DNA of 64,000 bases from Akkermansiaceae bacterium UBA956. Its GTDB lineage: Bacteria > Verrucomicrobiota > Verrucomicrobiia > Verrucomicrobiales > Akkermansiaceae. Position 1 is the first letter of the stretch. Every line of letters starts with the position of its first letter. The position numbers were made by a program, and so were the translations under genes. The stretch is taken from NCBI GenBank assembly GCA_002293145.1, contig DBCO01000020.1, forward strand, positions 81,337 to 145,336. The letters run 5' to 3'. Of the stretch, positions 8,736 to 17,562 are shown one piece after another. The notes beneath the pieces were generated by a model that saw nothing but the letters and a program-made list of their open reading frames with translations, searched no databases and had not been told where the DNA came from.

Positions 8736-10004
8736 TTATTCAGGTTTTCTCCCCGTGTCCTCGGCATCGTGATGCGGCGATGAATCATGCCGGTCTGGCT
8801 GCTCATCTTCTTCAGTTTCATCCATCGCAGCAATGACTTCGCTTTCTGTTATATTGGATCCGCTAGACTCGTCATTTTCATAAGTGAGTAAGCGCTGAAG
8901 ACGCTCGTTTTCCTCTTTCTCTAACTCTTTTTTCTGCTTGCGAGCATCGAACCAAGCCAGCCAGATGGAGATTTCATAGAGTACGGCCATCGGCACAACG
9001 AGCAAGCACAGGGTAAAAGCATCGGGGGTAGGGGTAATGACTGCCGCGAGGATGACAATGGCGACGATCGCATATCCGCGGGTGCGGCTCATCAGCTCGT
9101 AGTCGAGCAGTCCGATTTTCACCAAGACCCATACAACTACGGGGAGTTCAAAACATAGGCCAAAGATCAGCGTGAATTGCAGCGCGAAGGATAAATAGTA
9201 GCCGATCCGCCATTCGTTCGCAATGCCCATGCTCTCGCCGTAGGTGTAGAAAAACTCTAACACCGAGGGCAAAACTTTCAGGTAGGCGAAGAGTACGCCG
9301 CAGAGAAAAAGCCCAAAGCCGAAGGCGAGGGCAGGGAAGACTGCCTTTTTTTCGTGTTTGTGCAAACCGGGCATCACGAATTGAAGCACAAAGTAAAGGA
9401 GTAAGGGAAAGGCCATGACGACGCCGGCAAAGAAGGCGAGCTTCATCGAGAGCATGAACGGCTCAGTCGGATTGAGCGCGCTCATGAATTTAAATTTATC
9501 GCGTGATCCAGCATTGTAATCTGGCTTCAGAATGACCAACTGTTGCAAGAGTGACTTTTGACTTTCTGTCAACGAGGAAAGACTGTCGATAAAAGGTTGT
9601 TGTTTGTTTTGAGGCAGAACCGCAGTGGCGCGATAGCATGAGGCCACCGTGACCATGCTCCGTTCGAATTCACTCAGCTGCGCGAGATAATTTCCATGAA
9701 GAGATTCAGGCAAATGAGCAAGAGTCTCCGAGCCAGTTTTTGCGATTTCCCACAGATCTGCAGTGAGTTCTGCTTCAGCTGGGAGGCGATTGGCGGAATG
9801 GATTGCCCATACTTCCACGATCGGCTTACGCAGAAGCTCCATCAATGCATCACGATAGGAAAAGCAGACCACTGTCGTTATTAACAAGGTAACAACGATG
9901 CGCGTGACCATGATCCGCAAATCTTCAAGGTGTTCCAAAAACGGCTTTTCGGTATTATTGTTCGCCTTATCGCGTAGTTGAAAGATTTTTTTAAGAAGAA
10001 ACAT
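8736..10004 (-). CDS. tatC: Sec-independent protein translocase TatC with large periplasmic insertion
   Basis: The 422-residue protein contains the TatC core: the FLEHLEDLR motif at 22-30, TM1 at about 32-50, EPFMLSMK at 181-188 leading into TM2, and FELPVVVWVL with the conserved Glu286 near TM4. TatC is the signal-peptide receptor of the twin-arginine pathway, which exports folded proteins. Usual length is about 250. The excess comes from roughly 115 extra residues (about 62-177) in the first periplasmic loop and an acidic, histidine-containing cytoplasmic tail (about 355-422). No tatA or tatB is in the window. Two likely substrates, a superoxide dismutase and a DUF1501 protein, are encoded nearby. 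Confidence 0.92.
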   Translation of the reverse strand: MFLLKKIFQLRDKANNNTEKPFLEHLEDLRIMVTRIVVTLLITTVVCFSYRDALMELLRKPIVEVWAIHSANRLPAEAELTADLWEIAKTGSETLAHLPESLHGNYLAQLSEFERSMVTVASCYRATAVLPQNKQQPFIDSLSSLTESQKSLLQQLVILKPDYNAGSRDKFKFMSALNPTEPFMLSMKLAFFAGVVMAFPLLLYFVLQFVMPGLHKHEKKAVFPALAFGFGLFLCGVLFAYLKVLPSVLEFFYTYGESMGIANEWRIGYYLSFALQFTLIFGLCFELPVVVWVLVKIGLLDYELMSRTRGYAIVAIVILAAVITPTPDAFTLCLLVVPMAVLYEISIWLAWFDARKQKKELEKEENERLQRLLTYENDESSGSNITESEVIAAMDETEEDEQPDRHDSSPHHDAEDTGRKPE

Positions 10005-10092
10005 CAGGCGCGGAGCTTAGAGTAGGAGCAGTCGCTGTGCAAGTTCTACTATAAAAATGCAAACTATCATAGCAAAGTGCCGCAATGTTCAC

Positions 10093-10728
10093 CTAAGACC
10101 GGAATTCGTGGGAAAAAATTGCAAGCCTGCGGTCGACAGATTTTCCAGGGGCATCGGTCAGCGCCCTGCTTTGTGCATGGGGAATATCGAGCAAAAGAGG
10201 GAACCCACGCGAGCGCTGCGCCGCAATGGCGAGTTCGTGCTCACGATCAAAGTATGAGGTGAAAATCATCAAGCCTTGGGGTTTTAGGCGCATCCGCGCG
10301 TGATGAAAAATCAAATCCCACACAGCAGGAGCATCCCAGTAGTTTTGGTGACGAATGAAAACACAATCAAACACCTCACCCTCGGGAAAAGCACTTGCCG
10401 ATGCCGCATCGGCGATGCGGAATTCGATCTGAAGGTCCTGCTTGGCCGCAGAGGAATTGGGGCGAGTCCATCGACGACGAGCTTCTTGAATTTCTGGTTG
10501 GCGCAAATCTAAACCAAGATAATGGCAGCGAGGACGATGGGCTGCGAGCGTCTCCAGCAGGATTCCTGTCTCGTCCGCACGTCCACAGGCGATGTTCAGC
10601 AATTGAGGCTCAACGGGGGCGGCCCACTTCATTAAGGAAAGCGAGTGCGCCAACAGACGTTTCAAACGATCAATGTCTTCGGCGATGCCCGGAAAAGAAA
10701 AGGGAATGCTAGAATGAATCACGGCCAT
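10093..10728 (-). CDS. Class I SAM-dependent methyltransferase
   Basis: The 211-residue protein shows a Rossmann-type methyltransferase core. LLNIACGRADETG is the glycine-containing SAM-binding loop, YLGLDLRQPEI the acidic end of beta-2, FRIADAAS the adenine-contacting segment, and EVFDCVFIRHQNYWD the beta-4 region. The last strand is LKPQGLMIFTSYF. The substrate is unknown. It is divergent from dnaN and upstream of tatC on the same strand with 88 bases between. Confidence 0.75.
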   Translation of the reverse strand: MAVIHSSIPFSFPGIAEDIDRLKRLLAHSLSLMKWAAPVEPQLLNIACGRADETGILLETLAAHRPRCHYLGLDLRQPEIQEARRRWTRPNSSAAKQDLQIEFRIADAASASAFPEGEVFDCVFIRHQNYWDAPAVWDLIFHHARMRLKPQGLMIFTSYFDREHELAIAAQRSRGFPLLLDIPHAQSRALTDAPGKSVDRRLAIFSHEFRS

Positions 10729-10856
10729 GGACGAAAAAGATATTCCGAAAATCCTCCAACTTTCTCAACAAAAAAACGTTTTTCTAAATTGCGTGCTTGT
10801 AATTAGCATCGAAAGGTAGAAAACTCAGCCCGCCTGAACATCAGACACCACGAATC

Positions 10857-11954
10857 ATGAAGTTTCGCATTTCCAAAGAAGCACTCCTCGAAGGACTCCA
10901 AAAAGTCCAGCACGTCGTTAGCAGTCGCACGACTCTACCCATTTTATCCAACGTCTTGATTGTTGCCAAAGGCGACCGCTTGCAGTTTACCACGACGGAC
11001 CTTGATGTCGGGATCACCGGCTCAGTGATGGCAAACGTTGACAAGGAAGGCGCCACCACTCTCCCTGCCAAGAAAATTGTCAATATTGTGCGTGAGTTGC
11101 CCGCCAGCGAGGTAGAGGTGAGCGTAGACAGCAAAAACATCGCTACCATCGTCAGCGGTTCCGCTATTTTCAAAGTCAACGGCCTCAGTGAAGCGGAATT
11201 CCCTCCATTTCCTGACTTCGACGGCGCGAAAGAGTTCAAAATTCAACAAAGCGATTTGCGCGATGGATTGAAAAAAACTTCATACGCGATCAGTTCAGAC
11301 GAGACCCGCTATGTCCTCAATGGCATTTACACATCGTTCCGCGATGGCAAAATGACGCTCGTTGCCACTGATGGGCGTCGTCTGGCGATGGCGGAGAGTG
11401 ATCTCGAATTTCCTGCGTCCCACGAAACCGATGTGATCATCCCGACCAAAGCGGTTCAAGAATTGCAACGTCTTCTCGGCACCGAAGGAGAGCTTTCTTT
11501 GCGTCTTAGTGACAATCAAGTTTCCATTAGCGTGGGTGATACCTTGCTGGTCAGTAAACTGATCGAAGGCAACTACCCGAACTACCGCCAGGTGATACCG
11601 AGCGATGCCAATGAGCGCGTCGAGTTGCCCCGCGAAGCTCTGCTTGATACCGTGCGCCGTGTTTCCTTACTTGCATCGGATAAATCCAGCTCGGTTAAAT
11701 TGGTATTTGGCGATAACAAAGTCGAAATCTCAGCCAATTCACCTGACGTTGGTGAAGCTCGTGAGGAAATGCTCGTCAAATATGAAGCCAAGCAAATCCA
11801 AGTGGCATTTAATCCTGAGTTCATGATGGCTCCCTTACGCAATCTCGAAACCGAGACTGTATACCTAGATTTGATCGATGAAATGAGCCCTGGCGTGATC
11901 CGCATCGATGGCTCCTTCCTTTACGTGCTGATGCCGATGCGCGTGACCTCATAA
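10857..11954 (+). CDS. dnaN: DNA polymerase III beta subunit (sliding clamp)
   Basis: The 365-residue protein has the three-domain beta-clamp layout: N-terminal MKFRISKEALLEGLQKVQHV with TTLPILSNVLI, central ETRYVLNGIYTSF and ATDGRRLAM, and the C-terminal end SFLYVLMPMRV. The clamp is a ring-shaped homodimer that tethers replicative polymerase and repair proteins to DNA. The usual neighbours dnaA, recF and gyrB are absent, so this is not a classic origin-linked cluster. A terminator follows. The ATG lies 128 bases from the divergent methyltransferase gene; no clear DnaA boxes were seen there. Confidence 0.97.
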   Translation: MKFRISKEALLEGLQKVQHVVSSRTTLPILSNVLIVAKGDRLQFTTTDLDVGITGSVMANVDKEGATTLPAKKIVNIVRELPASEVEVSVDSKNIATIVSGSAIFKVNGLSEAEFPPFPDFDGAKEFKIQQSDLRDGLKKTSYAISSDETRYVLNGIYTSFRDGKMTLVATDGRRLAMAESDLEFPASHETDVIIPTKAVQELQRLLGTEGELSLRLSDNQVSISVGDTLLVSKLIEGNYPNYRQVIPSDANERVELPREALLDTVRRVSLLASDKSSSVKLVFGDNKVEISANSPDVGEAREEMLVKYEAKQIQVAFNPEFMMAPLRNLETETVYLDLIDEMSPGVIRIDGSFLYVLMPMRVTS

Positions 11955-11978
11955 TCGAAAACTTCATACTTTCCACCT

Positions 11979-12010
11979 GCGCGCATGCCTCACGGTATGC
12001 GCGTTTTTTG
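11979..12010 (+). terminator. Rho-independent terminator after dnaN
   Basis: GCGCGCATGCC and GGTATGCGCG form a strong hairpin with a 4-base loop, with one G-T pair, followed by six T. It begins about 25 bases after the dnaN stop. Confidence 0.85.
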
Positions 12011-12062
12011 TTATAAGAATTATGACATGCTAATAGAGCGAATTGTGGCTTTTTTGATTGTC

Positions 12063-12081
12063 ATACAAATTCGGTTTGTAT
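12063..12081 (+). promoter_or_regulatory. Inverted repeat abutting the ribosome binding site of the MFS gene
   Basis: ATACAAA and TTTGTAT form a perfect 7-bp inverted repeat around TTCGG. It ends at the base before the AGAGG ribosome binding site (12082-12086) of the transporter gene. It may be a repressor operator or an mRNA hairpin affecting translation; no regulator gene adjoins it. Confidence 0.45.
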
Positions 12082-12093
12082 AGAGGTTTCGAC

Positions 12094-13548
12094 ATGACAA
12101 ATACCGAGAATCCAAGCGGCTGGTGGGGCAAATTGAATCAATATCAAAAGTTTGTTTTCATCGTAGCAACCTCTGCGTGGTTATTCGATTGTTTGGACCA
12201 ACAATTGTTTAATCTAGCGAGAAATCCAGCGATGGAGAAACTAGTCGGAGCCGTTGATGCAAAAGAGTTTGGCGGATACGCTACGTCATTGTTTCTGGTC
12301 GGATGGGCGATTGGTGGAATGATCTTCGGCTCATTGGGCGATCGCTACGGTCGAGCTAAAATGTTGGCAACAACAGTATTACTGTATTCTCTGGCAACTG
12401 GTCTCTCCGCATTATCTGTAGGTTTTATTGATTTTTCAATCTATCGAATCCTAACAGGGCTAGGTGTAGGAGGAGTTTTCGGTCTCGCTGTGGCATTGGT
12501 AGCAGACACGGTGCCTGGAGATGCTCGGCCCAAGGCTCTCGGTATTCTACAATCATTCTCTGCTGTGGGCAACGTTCTTGCAGGCTTGATCGGCATCAGT
12601 ATTGCGCTGTTTGTCACCGGAGAATACTGGAAATGGCTGTTCCTGATTGGCGCTTTACCAGCATTCCTTACAGCGTTCATTCAGATGCGTTTGAAGGAGC
12701 CGGAAGCGTGGATTGCGGCACGCGACAAAGCCGCTTCCGAGGGGCGTAAAGCAGGTTCCTATGTCGATCTTTTCAGGAATCCTTTGTGGAGAAAGCATGC
12801 TCTTCTTGGGATGTTGCTGTCTTGTGCTGGCGTAGTGGGACTTTGGGGAATTGGTGTTTTTTCCAATGAACTGGTATCCGATGTCAGCACCCGACATGTT
12901 TTAGTCGAGGAAGTCAGCAAGCATAAAGGAACCGAGTGGGTGGGGGAGATGTTTGAGAAAACCAAAGGTGATCTTAAGGCAATCAAGGCTGATGCGCGCT
13001 ACACTGCTGATACAACTGCTCAACTTGTGGTTGGCGAAGCAGAAAAAGCCAAAAAACTATGGCCTTCAATCAATCTCACCTTATTCAACGTAGGTGCTTT
13101 TTTGGGAATGCTGTCATTCACATCCGTAACGCAAAGACTAGGCCGCAGAAAGGCATTTGCACTGTTTTTCGTGGCCGCGATGGGCATCACGGTTTTTGTG
13201 TTCCAGTCTTTAAGAAGCACTACAGATGTTTTGTGGATGGCTCCTTTGTTGGGCTTCTTTCATCTATCCGTCTTCGCAGGTTTCTCGATCTATTTGCCCG
13301 AGTTGTTCCCTACAAGCTTGCGCTCTACTGGTGTTTCATTCTGCTACAATGTCGGACGATTGGTCGCGGCTACGGCACCATTCACATTGGGTAAATGGCA
13401 GGCCATTCAAGCAAAGGGTGCACTTGATTTTTCTGCGAAATTGGAAATATTCCGCCTTGGTCCTTGTTTGATGGCGTCTTGTTTCCTCCTCGGCATTATC
13501 GTTTTGCCTTTCCTTCCAGAAACCAACGGCAAACCTCTTCCTGAGTAA
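12094..13548 (+). CDS. Major facilitator superfamily transporter
   Basis: The start is the ATG preceded by AGAGG at 7-base spacing, giving 484 residues. There are about twelve hydrophobic segments. The MFS motif A reads GSLGDRYGRAKM near residues 79-90 after the first helix pair, and TM1 contains FDCLDQQLF with an acidic residue inside the membrane. An extra soluble stretch of about 80 residues (about 225-305), charged and probably helical, separates the two six-helix halves where most relatives have a short loop. The motifs recall sugar-acid or sialic acid/hexuronate transporters, but the substrate is not evident. The stop overlaps the start of the next gene (TAATG), suggesting translational coupling. 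Confidence 0.85.
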   Translation: MTNTENPSGWWGKLNQYQKFVFIVATSAWLFDCLDQQLFNLARNPAMEKLVGAVDAKEFGGYATSLFLVGWAIGGMIFGSLGDRYGRAKMLATTVLLYSLATGLSALSVGFIDFSIYRILTGLGVGGVFGLAVALVADTVPGDARPKALGILQSFSAVGNVLAGLIGISIALFVTGEYWKWLFLIGALPAFLTAFIQMRLKEPEAWIAARDKAASEGRKAGSYVDLFRNPLWRKHALLGMLLSCAGVVGLWGIGVFSNELVSDVSTRHVLVEEVSKHKGTEWVGEMFEKTKGDLKAIKADARYTADTTAQLVVGEAEKAKKLWPSINLTLFNVGAFLGMLSFTSVTQRLGRRKAFALFFVAAMGITVFVFQSLRSTTDVLWMAPLLGFFHLSVFAGFSIYLPELFPTSLRSTGVSFCYNVGRLVAATAPFTLGKWQAIQAKGALDFSAKLEIFRLGPCLMASCFLLGIIVLPFLPETNGKPLPE

Positions 13549-13904
13549 TGATTTTTTATGGATACAATAAATGCTCCACTTGCCGAGATGCCTCGAAGTG
13601 GCTGTTATTTCAAGGCATTACGGTTGTTTCGAAAGAAATCCGTGAGACTCCACCTTCCCGCGAGGAGTTGCAATTCGCTTTGGAACAGACGGGTGACGTC
13701 CGGAAAATCCTGAATTCCTCGGGCGTTGAGTATCGTGCGATGGGTTTAAAGGATAGGCTTGCTAGCCTCACGACCGATGAAATTTTTACGTTGATCCAAG
13801 AAAATGGCAACCTTTGCAAGAGACCTTTCTTGATCGATCAAGTAAATGGCGTCGCGCTAGCGGGCTTCAAGGCGGATAAGTGGGCCAAGGCCCTGTCCTG
13901 CTAA
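13548..13904 (+). CDS. ArsC/Spx-family thioredoxin-fold protein
   Basis: The 118-residue protein begins MIFYGYNKCSTCRDASKWL, with Cys9 and Cys12 in a CxxC arrangement as in Spx and some ArsC-like proteins. Later blocks (LKDRLASLTTDE, and CKRPFLIDQVNG with the conserved RP dipeptide) match the ArsC/Spx/YffB fold. Family members are arsenate reductases, RNA polymerase-binding regulators or proteins of unknown role. No arsenic resistance gene is nearby, so arsenate reduction should not be assumed. Its ATG overlaps the stop of the transporter gene, implying coupled translation. Confidence 0.8.
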   Translation: MIFYGYNKCSTCRDASKWLLFQGITVVSKEIRETPPSREELQFALEQTGDVRKILNSSGVEYRAMGLKDRLASLTTDEIFTLIQENGNLCKRPFLIDQVNGVALAGFKADKWAKALSC

Positions 13905-13956
13905 TTCGATCGAACTGCTGAAGGCAATGGCGAACTTGTGCCATTATTTTGATAAA

Positions 13957-13996
13957 AGAAAAAACCGCATGCGGATGAACCGGACGCGGTTTTTTG
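13957..13996. terminator. Bidirectional rho-independent terminator
   Basis: AAAAAACCGC and GCGGTTTTTT form an inverted repeat that offers a hairpin with a T run in both directions. It lies between two convergent genes, the ArsC/Spx-like gene and the small reverse-strand gene, and can serve both. Confidence 0.85.
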
Positions 13997-14016
13997 TCAG
14001 GAGGGGGAAGATGTGA

Positions 14017-14319
14017 TCAATCCTCGATATTTGCGAAATCGGAGTGTGCCTCACGAACTCGCTTGTTGCCTTTGTATTCCTTGCCAATTTTTTCTACAAG
14101 ACCACGAGTGACCAAGTTTTGGAGCTTTTCATAGGCACGGAGGCGGAGCATTTCTTCTCCACCGGAGACAGCGTTACGCAATTTCAGTTTCTCAAATGTA
14201 CGTTCGAACAAATCATTAAAGGGGAAAATCTTATCCTCGCAAAGGACGTTGACCAATTCATCTGTGACATGATCAGGGAGGCGGCGAGAGAAGCGTGTGC
14301 GTTTCGTAGTAGTTGCCAT
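14017..14319 (-). CDS. Small basic protein, possibly winged-helix DNA-binding
   Basis: From the ATG at 14319 the product has 100 residues, starting MATTTKRTRFSRRL. A further upstream in-frame start adds nine hydrophobic residues and is less likely. It is rich in Lys and Arg. The C-terminal half (RAYEKLQNLVTRGLVEKIG) resembles a helix-turn-helix followed by a wing, as in small winged-helix proteins, but no family is recognised. The end faces a shared terminator. Confidence 0.6.
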   Translation of the reverse strand: MATTTKRTRFSRRLPDHVTDELVNVLCEDKIFPFNDLFERTFEKLKLRNAVSGGEEMLRLRAYEKLQNLVTRGLVEKIGKEYKGNKRVREAHSDFANIED

Positions 14320-14705
14320 AACGAAGAATACAATTGCACAGCCCAAAGCAAAAAGCGAGGGAAAAAACGGGATTGATCAAGAAATCTGCGTTATTTTGTC
14401 AAGAGAAAATATCAGTAGATATAAAATATTTTCCGTAATGCTATCTTTTCATCGCTCTGTCTCCCAAAATAATCGAAGCCATTCGCTGGCAAGGTGGAAG
14501 AAGAAGTCAAAACATCGGGGAGTTCAGTGCTCAAAGTGAGAGTTCTGTTGGTTGTGAAAAAGCCATGGGCGAAGGTTTTGGCATACTGATCAGAACGTCT
14601 ACTTCGATCTCTCATTTTTCGATAGTATGATGCACTCAATGCTGCTCGAGCGCTTGGCTACGACACCTTCAGCGCAAAGTCTATCGAATACCTACCGCGT
14701 CGATT
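14320..14705. other. Intergenic region without recognised genes
   Basis: These 386 bases carry short open frames only, none with a convincing start, ribosome binding site or protein-like composition. The part next to the reverse-strand gene is AT-rich and has TTGACA on the reverse strand (near 14396-14401) without a good -10 partner. No RNA gene was recognised. Confidence 0.4.
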
Positions 14706-16133
14706 TTATTGATAGCAATAAAGACAGCCATCTCGTGAGGCGATGTAGGCGCGGCCATTCCACACAATGGGTGTGGAATCATACATTCTACCGCGAATGC
14801 GACTCTTAAGACTGAGCTTGCCTTCATTACTCACCTGATACAGGTCCAATCCGCTATCATAGCCAATGAGGATTTTATCTTTGACGAAAATGGGCGTCGA
14901 AATGCAGCCATCTGGCAGCTTTAGCTCGCAAGTCACCAAAGGCATGGGGTATGACTGATCTTCGCGCGGCCCAAGATGGGTTTTGCCGCTCAATCGCGTG
15001 CAATCAAACACCCGCAGTACCCCATCCACTCCTACCGCACATCCCAAATTACCGCCACCAGGTGCATCCTTACCATACCGCGCATTGGTCGTAACCGATC
15101 CCACAATACCACCTTGCCATTCATAAAAGGCGTGATCCGCCCACGGCAAAAACCACGAAATGGCTGCCTTTCCGCGCTTGCGGGGATTGATTTTCATGAC
15201 GCCACCCGAGCCGGGGATGAATTGCTTCTCGATACCTAACAACAAGCAACCATCGTTCGTCACCGGCATGCTACTCTCTAAATCACCGCCTACATCGAGC
15301 TTCCACGAGGTGAGCGAGCTGCGAATCGATTTCCCATAAACCCGCCCGCAGCCGGCCACGATGTATGCTGTGCCGCCGATCAAAGTCGGAGATGATTCAC
15401 AAGAAAGTTCATTGCCATAGGTGGCGAGATCAGAATATTCGTAGAGCCGCATCTGTTTTTCCACCTGTGGAAACATCCATGCGCCCATTTGCTTAGCGCG
15501 TTCTGGATCGGGAAAAAATTGCAACCACTTTCCATTCTCTAACGGAATATAGGCTTTTTGTCCTGAGATGAAGGCGGAGGCATCGCAGTCGCGACTATTC
15601 GAATCGGTCAATACCGTATCATGCCGCCAAAACTCCCGACCATCATCAAAGGAAATGCCGCGCAGTGAGTAGGCAGGATCGCGCCGTAGATCAATTCCGA
15701 ATCCATGCCGAGATCCCGTGATCAAGACCCGCCGCGTTGCCTCATCGCCGCCACCTCGATCGAAATACGTCGGCGTGCCTTTGATCGCATCGCCGAGTTT
15801 CGACTTCCAGATGACCTGTCCTGACGCCGCATCAATCTTACGCACATGATAATCCAACGAAACTTGCACCAACACCAGCTTGCCATTTTCTTCAAATAAC
15901 AGAGGTTGTCCCGTCCAGCCCGCGCCCGACATCAGGTTGATGCTGTTTTTAAAAAAGGTCTTGCCCGTGCCCAAGTGGCAGCGCCAGACTTCACGTAGTT
16001 TTTCTGGTGCTACATTTCCATAAAAATTGCGTTGAGCATCTCCGAGATACGTGTGAATCAACGGCTGGACCTCCTGTGCCATGCTAGAAAAGCATGTTAC
16101 GCACACAATCAAGCTAACGAAAAATGTGTGCAT
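14706..16133 (-). CDS. Exported PQQ-like beta-propeller protein
   Basis: The 475-residue protein has a Sec signal peptide (first 19 residues, ending SSMAQ). It then shows a series of blade-like repeats typical of PQQ/BamB-type propellers: KIDAASGQVIWKSKLGDAI, GISFDDGREFWRH, TSWKLDVGGDLES and STPIFVKDKILIGYDSGLDLY. Related proteins are common in Verrucomicrobiota and Planctomycetota and are usually predicted extracellular or periplasmic. No PQQ-dehydrogenase catalytic set was identified, so an enzyme function is not claimed. Its ATG directly follows the stop codon of the dipeptidase gene, so the two are almost certainly cotranscribed. Confidence 0.8.
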   Translation of the reverse strand: MHTFFVSLIVCVTCFSSMAQEVQPLIHTYLGDAQRNFYGNVAPEKLREVWRCHLGTGKTFFKNSINLMSGAGWTGQPLLFEENGKLVLVQVSLDYHVRKIDAASGQVIWKSKLGDAIKGTPTYFDRGGGDEATRRVLITGSRHGFGIDLRRDPAYSLRGISFDDGREFWRHDTVLTDSNSRDCDASAFISGQKAYIPLENGKWLQFFPDPERAKQMGAWMFPQVEKQMRLYEYSDLATYGNELSCESSPTLIGGTAYIVAGCGRVYGKSIRSSLTSWKLDVGGDLESSMPVTNDGCLLLGIEKQFIPGSGGVMKINPRKRGKAAISWFLPWADHAFYEWQGGIVGSVTTNARYGKDAPGGGNLGCAVGVDGVLRVFDCTRLSGKTHLGPREDQSYPMPLVTCELKLPDGCISTPIFVKDKILIGYDSGLDLYQVSNEGKLSLKSRIRGRMYDSTPIVWNGRAYIASRDGCLYCYQ

Positions 16134-16805
16134 TTATGAGGATGAACGAATCATAGTTTGCAGTTCATGGGGGAGAGTAGAGGTCGGGATAAAGGGAAGA
16201 TTTTTGTAGTCTTTGTCCATGAAATGCCACCACTCATGCGGCAGAGTGCCGAACCCAGCAGCCCACATTGCATCCTTGAGCAAGCGCATGTTTTCCTTCA
16301 CTACGGGATCAGAATGCACGAAGTCTGATGCTGCGCGTGCAGAAAAATCATCGAATTTTGTCGGCACTGCTGCCATCCGTCCATCGAGATACTGCAAGGT
16401 CACATCCACCGCGCATCCATGCGAGTGAAGCGAAGGATTGCGATACGGATTTGCCACATAACGATCATCGTGACCACTCGCCTCCCACAAGGCGAGTTGG
16501 GTATCATGCGGACGAAAGGCATCCCACACGACCAATCTTAGGCCGCTTTTTTTCAATAATCGATTGGCGTGACGCAGCCGCTTTGCGGTATCGCGATGCA
16601 AGAGCGCAGGGAACTTGGCATGATACAGAGGCCGTTGCGCGATATTATCGGTAAGCCTGTAGCGCAAGTCGATTCCGATTTCCGGAGCGAAAACCGAAAG
16701 ATCCACCAGCGATGTTTGAGACAAATCCATACGAGCTGACAAACCAGCAGGAGCCAGACAAGCAGCAAGACAAAACAAGACAATGAGAGCTAATAAAATA
16801 CGCAT
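16134..16805 (-). CDS. D-alanyl-D-alanine dipeptidase, VanX/DdpX family
   Basis: From the ATG at 16805 the product has 223 residues with a hydrophobic signal. LAAC (Cys15) could be a lipobox, so it may be a lipoprotein. The zinc-peptidase motifs are complete: SLHSHGCAVD (His127, Asp134) and EWWH (Glu191, His194), plus DAFRP with the conserved Arg98. The family hydrolyses D-Ala-D-Ala, in vancomycin resistance or, more often in Gram-negatives, for wall-dipeptide recycling. No vanHA or vanRS genes are present, so recycling is more likely here. It is the first gene of a two-gene operon with the PQQ-like protein. Confidence 0.88.
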   Translation of the reverse strand: MRILLALIVLFCLAACLAPAGLSARMDLSQTSLVDLSVFAPEIGIDLRYRLTDNIAQRPLYHAKFPALLHRDTAKRLRHANRLLKKSGLRLVVWDAFRPHDTQLALWEASGHDDRYVANPYRNPSLHSHGCAVDVTLQYLDGRMAAVPTKFDDFSARAASDFVHSDPVVKENMRLLKDAMWAAGFGTLPHEWWHFMDKDYKNLPFIPTSTLPHELQTMIRSSS

Positions 16806-16956
16806 TACGGAGCAAAGAGTGCGCCACAGCTTAGCAATTTGCGCGACGAGAGCAATGGAATTGAGGGGCAAAAATCAGCTGATCAGTCATGATAGGTAAG
16901 ATTTGAAGGTGGGCAATTTTCCATAATTGGAATCGTTTACTTGGAACGTGCCGATT

Positions 16957-16990
16957 CAAAAAAAGCCCCGCGGATCTCTCCTGCGGGGCT
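16957..16990 (-). terminator. Rho-independent terminator of the DUF5069 gene
   Basis: On the reverse strand GCCCCGC and GCGGGGC form a strong stem that runs into seven T. It begins about 20 bases after the DUF5069 stop codon. Confidence 0.85.
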
Positions 16991-17010
16991 TGAAATAGGG
17001 TAATGGAAAA

Positions 17011-17448
17011 TTACGCCAACTCTTGACCGTGGAAGCTGTTCCAGTCGTCGAGGTTGTTGAGGTTGACGGCATCGAGGATGCTGCCATCGTCTTCACGGCC
17101 TACGGCACTGAGGATCGCTGCGCGGGTTTCATCGGTATGGATGTAACCGGTAATGGCCGCATTGAGAGTTGCTACGGACTCGGCGTTCAGCTTGGTAGCG
17201 TTAGCTTTTACCCATGCTTCGGTCTGCACGTAGGTAGGCTTGGTGGCGATGAATGCAAGGAAAGCCTCCTTGTCAACGCCGATGCCATCGAGGACCATTT
17301 GGTCATAGCCATTGCCACAACCAGGGTAGTCGGCATGGAGTTTTCCAGCAGCTTCGAGCGAAGCTTTTTGCCAGAGACGAGGAAGATGTAGAACACCGAG
17401 TGGACCGGCGGTGCCGCTGCTAATGGTAGGTACGATTGATTGACTCAT
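17011..17448 (-). CDS. DUF5069 family protein
   Basis: The 145-residue soluble protein starts MSQSIVPTISSGTAGPLGVLHLPRLWQKAS. It contains GCGNGYDQMVLDGIGVD and a C-terminal DAVNLNNLDDWNSFHG, the conserved arrangement of DUF5069, a family seen mainly in Verrucomicrobiota and Planctomycetota with no assigned role. There is no signal peptide or membrane segment. It is downstream of the superoxide dismutase gene on the same strand and has its own terminator. Confidence 0.8.
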   Translation of the reverse strand: MSQSIVPTISSGTAGPLGVLHLPRLWQKASLEAAGKLHADYPGCGNGYDQMVLDGIGVDKEAFLAFIATKPTYVQTEAWVKANATKLNAESVATLNAAITGYIHTDETRAAILSAVGREDDGSILDAVNLNNLDDWNSFHGQELA

Positions 17449-17562
17449 AGTATATTTTTGTTGTATGGAGAGAGATGAGAGTAAAGAGGTTCTTCAAATT
17501 TGCAAGGGGTGAATTTTTTCAGCATGCAAATATTTGTTAGGAATTGGCCAAGGAGAGCTCCA

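Noticed and set aside
10729..10856. Chromosomal origin next to dnaN
   Set aside because: No DnaA boxes were seen and dnaA, recF and gyrB are absent.
13548..13904. Arsenate reductase of an ars operon
   Set aside because: The protein fits the ArsC/Spx fold but no arsR, arsB or acr3 gene is near, and Spx-like roles are equally possible.
14412..14639. A 75-residue protein on the reverse strand
   Set aside because: No ribosome binding site, no motif and no coding-like pattern; treated as non-coding.
16134..16805. Vancomycin resistance locus
   Set aside because: A VanX-family enzyme is present but vanH, vanA and the vanRS regulators are absent; wall recycling is more likely.
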